Below, piece by piece: positions 57,190 through 64,000 of a DNA stretch of 64,000 nt. This DNA comes from Eleusine coracana subsp. coracana (lineage: Eukaryota > Streptophyta > Magnoliopsida > Poales > Poaceae). The position numbers and the translations under genes are program-made. Numbering within the stretch: the first letter of the stretch is position 1; every line of letters starts with the position of its first letter. The stretch is taken from contig CM064426.1 of assembly GCA_032690845.1 (NCBI GenBank), forward strand, positions 43,850,508 through 43,914,507, written 5' to 3'. The notes under the pieces are model-generated. The model was not told the origin of the DNA and did not search any database. It saw only the letters and a list, made by a program, of their open reading frames with translations.

Positions 57190-58720
57190 TGTTGGCACTC
57201 CCCAAGTGCCCCTTTTATATGTGAATATTACCCCAATTAGAGCATAATTGATACTAATTTAGGCCATTTACCTATGATATTGCCTATATATTTGTATATG
57301 CATTGTTTTAGAGCTCTATTGCAGAAACATGTAAAATTACTGATTAAAGTGATGTTGGGGAGGACAGGAATCTAGAACCAATGAAAAGCACTGAAGAAGC
57401 CCAGTGCGCCAATTGGCGCAGTCCATGAGCTGGTCGACGCAACGGTGTTTTGGCCCACAGAAGTGATCGAGGCCCATTCCACATGTTTATAGAAGTTTAT
57501 CTGCGCAAGACACTTGAAGGTATTTGCCTAGAGGATTTATGGAACTTCAAGATCTTGACGTGCAGTAAAAGACTTTATCTCGAAGGAAAAGGCCCACATG
57601 GTAGCTGTGGAAGACAGAGAACCGACTCGGAGAAGAAACCAGAGAAGACACGGCTTGTGCTGATCGGCACAATCCTGCGCCGATCGATGCAACCGCCTTA
57701 TTTGCTAGAAATTGAGTCCTTTACGAGTAGAACCCCTATAAATGCTTGTAAACCCTGGCCGTGGACAGGGAGGAGAGCAGGGGCGATAGAGGGACAATGG
57801 ATCCGTGAGTTAGAGCCACTGGGTCTCGCCCCATTAGAATAGATCTCTAGTTGAGTTTCAAGAACCATTGGTGTTAAGAGTTGATCCATCAAGATAGGCC
57901 ATCTCGACGGGGATGAATCTTACGCTATGTATCTCAAGGATGATTGAATATGTTGATGATGGTTTTGGTGATTTGTCCATCTTGATTCTATAATCATGCA
58001 TGTGCTTATTCCAATTGCTTAGTTCTAGGCTAAGTAAGTAGATATTATCTTGATCGTGGTGATTAGGATAGTATTCGGACATTGTATTGATCATGGTTGC
58101 TTCATGATGCTAGTAGTGTGGTTTAGCGATGACAGCACTAAACCTGCGCAGCACTATTGGATAGTTGAGTAGGGTAAGATACTCACGCGATTAAGGGTTT
58201 CCTCTCGGCAGTGATAAATCGGGAGGCACTCGGAAAGCAGGGTGGTCTTATTCATTATAGGTTTTCACTGATCCATATAATTACCCATTATGATGCTTTT
58301 TGATTAGACTTTCTAGTTACAATCTCACTAGTAGATACTTGGCTACTCACTTAACAGCTTAGGCTTACAAGGTATCTGGCGCACTTTGGCTTAGATTCAC
58401 TAGTGTGTCGATCGGCTCAACACCTGCGCTGATCGGCGCGACGATAGATTCACCAGTGTGCCGATCGGCTCAACCCCTGCGCCGATCGGCGCAACGACAG
58501 ATTTACTGTCTGGCGCACCTTTGCGCTGGCCAGTCTTCCCTCATGCAACCTAAATTTGACAGTAGCTTTGATTAGATCTTTTACTGTTAACTTTGTTTAA
58601 TTACCCCTAAGGTCCCTATGGATTCGATAAACCTTGGAATACTCAATTCAAGGGAAAAAGTGCTACAATCGTACACCGTTCTATTGCGGTATATAAGTGG
58701 GTGCATAATTACGACCAACA
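57190..58720 (+). mobile_element. Solo LTR of family S inside W gag
   Basis: The 1531-bp LTR starts TGTTGGCACTCCCC and ends ACGACCAACA, with an exact target duplication AAGTT (57185-57189 and 58721-58725). A TATAAATG box lies at 57737-57744. GCCGATCGGC palindromes occur near 58398-58500 and variants elsewhere. There is no internal region. It is the complete reference for the partial copy at 1-1323. Confidence 0.95.
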
Positions 58721-58818
58721 AAGTTGCAATACCAATCCATGAAGTTTATTCCATTAAGTTTTTCTTTCTCAAGGATTGAACACAAATTAAAACTAGAAGT
58801 ATTATTAGTGGGCGGCAT
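58721..58818 (-). pseudogene. gag: gag of W, N-terminal part
   Basis: This short piece starts at ATG 58818 (MPPTNNTSSFNLCSILEKEK) and ends at the solo LTR, next to the AAGTT duplication (58721-58725). The codons on either side of the insert join in frame. The start is supported by the position after the leader and by the typical Copia gag beginning. Confidence 0.8.
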
Positions 58819-60193
58819 GATCTACAACAGAAAACACATGCACGTGTATAAGCACTATGTAAATGTAAAACTCCTATTAAACCATTTTAAAAGAGTTTGT
58901 TCACTATATGCTTGGAATCGTTTCCCTCAAAACAACATATAGTGGTCCAAGATCCTTATTCAACTAGTTCCTAGTGAGCTTTGGCATCACTGCTAGAAAT
59001 GTAGTATCCTAGGTAAGCAACATTTGCTAATCACATCATATGTGACTCCTATTTGTTGGGCGGCATCATATGCCATGGCACCCAACACCATGCCCCAAAG
59101 CCCAAAACCGTTTTGATAGCTTCATCAAGCAAAATAATACTATGCTTGTGAATGTCCGACATTCACCCCACTTATTGAGATAGTTGGGGCACTCTACTTT
59201 GGCAGACCTACCACACAATGATCAAAATTATAGTAGGTGCAACTATTGGAAGGGCATCAATTTTTAATCTTAATTTTTCTGAGGGAACCAATACTAGCAT
59301 GATCATTATATCCAGCATATAATACATGAAAGAATAGGATGACAGGAACATCATCATAGGCAATCATATTACCTGTGAAATAGTATGGCCCTTTCACATG
59401 GTGATCTCCATCCCCATTGTTGCACGCCTCCTCCTTTCCATGTGTCCACCATGCTCCAAAACTGGCCTCCATGTAAAAGTACTAAGCTACTACATCTAAC
59501 AGCTAGTAGTGAATTACATGAAGAGATCAAGCATCACAAGTCGACAAGCAGGCCGTTATACAATAATATGACAGCCTCAATCAAGTTGTTTTAAACATGA
59601 CTCACAGGTCATGAAAGAACACAAACATGCATCACATACACATTTTGGGCCATACCATTCACAACATTCTCTGCAAAAACAAGTTAGGCGAGAGCGGATT
59701 CTAACATGTGAATCAAAAGGGGTATAACCAACTAGGAGTGTGTCCGTACGGCGGTCCCGTTGGCCGGTCAGTGGGTGGGGGGTCAAGGGGGGAGCCTCAC
59801 AGGATTTCATATATCGAATCTATGGAATCACAATGAAAATCTCATTAGACAAATCATATTTGGCTGATTCCAAGTCATTCTCAATGCCTCAATTTTCATT
59901 AGGGTTTCATGATAGACCGCGACACCTAGTCCTGATCTCGTTAGTCTCATCTCTAGGTTTACGCAGTTAGTCTCGATGGTGATACCAGCCGATAGGGACA
60001 GATCGCTTACACCGAGAGGTGACATGACTTTATCAGCAACACATGCACGCTATCCATCAAACACCTTTTGAACCTCCCACTAAGACTGATTAATCTAATC
60101 AACCCGCACTACAAAAACAAGCAATGGATCTAATCTACTACATCAGCATATCAACTATATGCACAAGATCTAGATCGCAAACTAAACAAGGTC
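58819..60193 (-). other. 5' leader of W
   Basis: This is 1.4 kb between PBS and gag without a credible gene. Long leaders of this size are known in Angela/BARE-like elements. One minus-strand frame near 59577-59810 is Cys-rich near its end, but I see no family likeness. Confidence 0.6.
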
Positions 60194-60207
60194 GGCTCTG
60201 ATACCAC

Positions 60208-60710
60208 TGTTGGGGAATGAGGAGGCTACGATAGCTAGAAACAATTTCTACCATTCAACCAGGAAGCCTTGTAAGAGGGGATCATGGATCATTACCACTA
60301 GATGCGCAGGCGAAGTGGAAGTAAGGTTGGAGAAGCGACGTCCAACATAGTCGCGCATCGATGTAGAGGACGTAGTCGTTCCCAGCAACCATCTCCTACT
60401 TGTCCAGCCGAAGCACCACAGTTGCAACACCTCCTTGCGGTATCCACACATACAGGGCAGAAGACCATGCACGATGTGCTAGCACCGGTGGCACGGTTTA
60501 GGGTGACGTGGGAGAGAGAGAAGAGCACGATGACTAGGGTTATGGACTGCTGGTCAATCGTATCCCCTTTCCCCACCTCCACTTATATAGATCCCTATAA
60601 TGGGCCACAACTAGTTGGCCCATTAGTGGACTAATCCCTCACGGATCAATATTCATATAACCCTCACATACGGATCAAATCCGTATTGTCTCTTGGGCAT
60701 ATCTCGAACA
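60208..60710 (-). repeat. 5' LTR of W with PBS
   Basis: The 503-bp LTR has the same ends. After one base the primer site TGGTATCAGAGCC follows on the minus strand (60194-60206). A TATATAAG box on the minus strand lies near 60588-60595. Confidence 0.9.
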
Positions 60711-60715
60711 GTAGC

Positions 60716-61099
60716 AAGTATATTGAGCTGTTGAAACTTGTTTATCCTAGCAATCAGTTGATGGCAGAGCAATCCCACAATGAATTATCCAACAACGATA
60801 ATAAAGCAAACACCACAAACTGATTGACTATCAATCACAAACCAGCAATGATGTAGAACATGATGGATAATAACCAACATACAAGAACTTGATGTAGATG
60901 TAAATCAGTACTAGATAAACTCTCCAACCTGTTACTTAGACAAGCACGATCTAGAGATGGGGAACAACAAGTTTCAGCTCGCACCCAAGGGAAGAATCAC
61001 TTGATCACGCACTTCAGCAACCGGCAGAGATCGGCAGCAGCAACCGGTAGAGGAGGGCAACACCTCTAGGGTTTCTTGGAGGACACCACGACCAAAAAG
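60716..61099. other. Unclassified sequence between W and the family F LTR
   Basis: 384 bp with no gene, repeat or LTR feature that I can name. It was continuous with 51816-51880 before W inserted. Confidence 0.5.
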
Positions 61100-63032
61100 T
61101 GTAAGGATCATGACCATTGAGGTCACCTCGAGGTATGGAGCTTTGGTGATGCATGACAAACATGAAATGTGACTAATATCTACACGATTGTTATTCCTGT
61201 AGGACACCCTTTCTATCTTATGATGATTGTCTACGACGTCCTTGGCAATGGATGACAATGACCGTAAGCATGGAGGCTTGTGAACTTGATGGAGTCCAAG
61301 GGTTGATGGAGATGGATCAAAGCGGAGAACAAGCTATGGTACAAGTGTTTAGAACACTTGAGTAGTTGTTAGGGCTTTGAGTCCATAGGAAAAACTGGAC
61401 TATCAAGGGGGTCTAGGTCATTCTCTTAGGTCATGTCTATTCGGTGATGTGCAAGGTTGCTTGGTGAAATCACAGGCACTAGGTGATAGTGGAGAAGCCA
61501 AGGAGCTGTTCAAAGAAGCCGGGAAACCAAGTCAAGCGAGGATTACAAGTTTCAGCTTCTGAACATAGAGACCGGACAGAGGGGTCAGTGGAGACCGGAC
61601 TGTACAGTCACTATGGGGAGTTTTCCAGGACTTAGCGCGAGGAGCAAGAACTCTGTCTACAGGAGACTCCATACGGACCGGACGGTCTGGTCAGTAGGAG
61701 TGCAGGAACGGCAGAGAGGATGCAGTTTGCGGACCATCCTGGAATGGAGAGAGAAAGTGGACCGGACGGTCCGGTCCAGTGATCGGACTGTCCAGTCCAG
61801 TGATCGGACAGTCCAGTCAGAACAGGATCTTGCCTGGACAGGGGAGCCAACGGCTGGGAGAGCCGTTACCAGAGTGACCAGACAGTCCGGTTAGGCAGTG
61901 ATCGGACAGTTTGGTCAGTGTGTCCAGAAAGGCAATTTCATGGATCAACGACTAGTTTGAGGTTGGGAGCCTATATAACTTCGTTGCTGGGGTCTTAGAG
62001 ACCTCTCTTGGCCAGTAGAATACTTGAGTGCATTTGGTAAGGTCCAAGAGGAAAAGAGGAGAGCACTAGGAGGAGATATTGCATATCTTGAGAGTGCTAG
62101 AGAAGAGTAGCTTGAGCATCTTGCACATCTAAGGATAGCGTGTCCTTGAGGGTGTGATCTAGATTGTTACTCTTGGTCTATGGTGAGACCTAGACCGGTT
62201 AGGTGTCAATGATCGAGCCTATCATGATCGGTTGTGAAGGCCGTCACATGTTTGTACACGGTTTAAGCCCGCCGTTGGAAGGGGCATTGCTAGTGAGCGC
62301 CCAAGCCGGCTCGGGGAGTCCGGCAAGTTCTTGAGGGAGGCGAGCTTGTGCTTTGTGCAGTGGTGACGCACACCATGTCTTCACTCGAGGAGTGAATGCG
62401 GGCTCGTGGGCAAGAACTCCACTTGGTGGCGGGAGGGACCGGGACTCCGGCGGGAGTGGTCCAACGAGGATTAGGGGAAGGCACCATCCTTCCGAGACCT
62501 CGGAAAAAAATCATGAGCCAACCCTTAATCTACTCCTTACTGTGATGCTTTACTTTCCGTATTTACATACCGTGTTATTCATGCTTGTGTGCTTACCTTG
62601 CTCTAGTTGACTACCTTTTAGACTTGCATGGATAGTCTTCTTTACTTGCTAGTAGTGCTTAGCCTTCATACTTGATCACTAGCACGTATAGGAGTTGCTT
62701 TGGCTTGATTGATCACCCTAGTATATATTGTGCTACTCATGCTAGTTGATCGAGTAGCTTTGATTGAGTAGAACTCCTTGCTAGCTAGTTGTTTGCTTCC
62801 GCGTATCTTTGGTAGCTAGCTTGCGTAGGAGTTATATTGTGTTTGTGTGATCAACTAGTATGCTTAGGTTGTTGTTCATTTCACAGGTTCATTATCTTGC
62901 TAGTGTGATCACCACTAGGATTGTGTAGGAGTTGTTTTGAGTGGTCGGTTTTAGGAATTGGCGAATTTGCTACGTAGTGCGAGTTCCCGATTCACCCCCC
63001 CCCCCCCCCTCCTCGATCACTCGGTCCTTTCA
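61100..63032 (+). repeat. 5' LTR of the right-edge Sirevirus-type element (family F)
   Basis: The 1933-bp LTR starts TGTAAGGATCATGACC and ends CGGTCCTTTCA. TATATAA lies at 61972-61978. Palindromic GGACGGTCC, GGACTGTCC and GGACAGTCC words cluster at 61570-61915, upstream of the TATA box. A run of 15 C (62995-63009) precedes the end, as in the LTRs at 7036 and 20433 (in reverse). The PBS confirms it as a 5' LTR. Confidence 0.85.
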
Positions 63033-63034
63033 AG

Positions 63035-63047
63035 TGGTATTAGAGCC
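63035..63047 (+). promoter_or_regulatory. Primer-binding site of the family F element
   Basis: TGGTATTAGAGCC follows the LTR end after AG. It differs by one base from the initiator-methionine tRNA primer site seen in V, W and Z. Confidence 0.85.
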
Positions 63048-63100
63048 AAGTGCTCATTATAAGGCTTAACCGCCTTGAGTAGTGACTGTATTGAGTTGGG

Positions 63101-64000
63101 ATGTCATCCCATTCGGCGCCGGGTCATGGCTCATGGAAGGATCGCTTTAAGAGCTACCTAAATGCCATGATTCCGGATGAGTTGTGGACTTTGTCAATAC
63201 TTTTACCGATAATCATGTGTATGATGATTGTGATGATGGTGTGGATGTGCCTTGTACTAGTGAGTGCCTAGATTCTTCTAGCAATGAATTGATAGGTTGC
63301 TCTACGAGTATGCCTAACATGATGATTGATAATGATGTGTCTCTTGATCTTTCTTGCTCTACTAGCATTGATGATGTTTGTGAGTCTCCTATTGATTATG
63401 CTAGTAGTTCTATTGTTGAGAAGTTCTTTGCTTTTCATGCTAATGATAATGAGGACTTACTTGACTCTCTTATTCTCTTGTGACGTATTGTGAACAAGAT
63501 TGGGGCAACTTCTTTCAAGCTTCTCAAGATCGTGATAGAGGAGAAGATCCTCTCCTTGGTTCCGAGTAGCAAGCTCTTCTACGTCACATTGGACCTTCTC
63601 ATGGAGAAGAGTCTCTCCATAGAAGATGTGATTGAGCTGCTCTCCAAGGATGAGTAGATTGCCGCAAGCATGGTATGGAAGAGGACATTCAGGGCAACTC
63701 ATGAAGCATCCTCGAGCAAAGGGAAAGAAGTAGCTTCGAGATCAAACTTCTCTGATCCCTCCACAAGATTGTTTTGCAACAACTTCTACAACCCCTTTGG
63801 AGCAAGACATACATCGGGTGCTTTGTCAAGCTCTACCTCAAGTGTCATTCCAAGTCCTACTTCAAGCACTTCAAGTGGACCGAGCATTGGCGTAGGGGGA
63901 GCACCAACAACAATACTCGCTCAATCATTTGAGATGATCAATCTTGCGGCTTCGGCTCCGGTGCCTCCATCTCCTCTGCTCCCTCCACCACAAGATCATC
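63101..64000 (+). pseudogene. First coding region of the family F element, unknown protein
   Basis: ATG 63101 opens a short frame (GSWKDRFKSYLNAMIPDELW, about residues 10-29). A shift near 63180 leads into a frame that runs to the window end with just two stops (TGA 63481, TAG 63655). It is acidic and Ser/Asp-rich first (63184-63480), then has a hydrophobic/Lys segment (63484-63654), then a Ser/Thr/Pro-rich tail. Gag is expected at this place, and the first segment might be its start, but I see no gag core or CCHC knuckle before the window ends. The function is not assignable. Confidence 0.45.

Larger units (their letters stand above)
51881..60710 (-). mobile_element. Angela-type Copia retrotransposon (W), 8830 bp
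   Basis: LTRs of 504 bp (51881-52384) and 503 bp (60208-60710) and an exact target duplication GTAGC (51876-51880 and 60711-60715) show a complete insertion. The order on the minus strand is LTR, PBS, leader, gag, protease, integrase, RT, RNase H, PPT, LTR, the Ty1/Copia order. The LTR start TGTTGGAGATATGCCC and the gag type fit the Angela lineage. A solo LTR (57190-58720) splits gag. Several stops, frameshifts and a changed RT active site make it inactive. Confidence 0.9.

Noticed and set aside
57190..58720. Helitron end (GGCACT-loop-AGTGCC hairpin at 57194-57210)
   Set aside because: The hairpin lies at the start of an LTR with TG/CA ends and an exact 5-bp duplication; no CTRR end.
1..64000. 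Large inverted repeat formed by S and F copies near both window ends
   Set aside because: The orientations are opposite but the order S then F is the same on both sides, so it is not one inversion; these are independent insertions.

Overview
This is plant nuclear DNA, almost certainly from a grass (Poaceae), and it is essentially all transposable elements. I found no convincing host gene, tRNA, rRNA or CRISPR. The grass inference rests on the mix of LTR-retrotransposon lineages: Angela-type and Sirevirus-type Copia, and Tekay/Del, CRM-like and Tat Gypsy elements. I cannot name the species. Three CRM-like copies make a pericentromeric or other heterochromatic origin plausible, but no centromere satellite is visible.

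Layout. 1-1323 is an LTR of a family I call S (minus strand, cut by the window edge). 1324-2669 is LTR-like sequence. 2670-3335 is a minus-strand Tat fragment and 3336-3846 a piece of a Sirevirus-type LTR (family F). 3854-11324 is a decayed plus-strand Tat Gypsy element (P), split at the protease/RT border by a 1774-bp solo LTR (7036-8809, TSD ATGAT) and truncated in integrase. 11325-17091 is a fragment of a CRM-like element carrying a complete 4470-bp gag-pro-only element, Y (12174-16643, TSD ATAAT). 17092-20427 is unclassified and repeat-rich. From 20433 to 44590 lies a minus-strand Sirevirus-type element (U). It is split by a 12.7-kb Tekay chromovirus (V, 22716-35416) and by a 7705-bp CRM-like element (X, 35617-43321, TSD GCCTT). 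44591 to about 51815 is a 5' part of a plus-strand Tekay element (Z). 51881-60710 is an 8830-bp minus-strand Angela Copia element (W, TSD GTAGC). Its gag is split by a solo LTR of family S (57190-58720, TSD AAGTT). 61100-64000 is the 5' end of a plus-strand element whose LTR is of family F.

How the parts relate. Target-site duplications and reading frames that line up again across insertions give an order. U is older than V, X and Z. Sequence next to Z was later hit by W, and W by the S solo LTR. P is older than its solo LTR. The CRM-like fragment is older than Y. Every polyprotein is broken by stops or frameshifts, and where I checked them most stops fit C-to-T or G-to-A transitions. The points most worth a second look are the gag-pro-only element Y, the pre-gag coiled-coil ORFs in both Tekay elements, the different palindrome arrays in different LTR families, a duplicated promoter block in the U LTR, and a motif shared by the CRM-like 5' leaders. 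All coordinates were counted by eye and may be off by a base or two.
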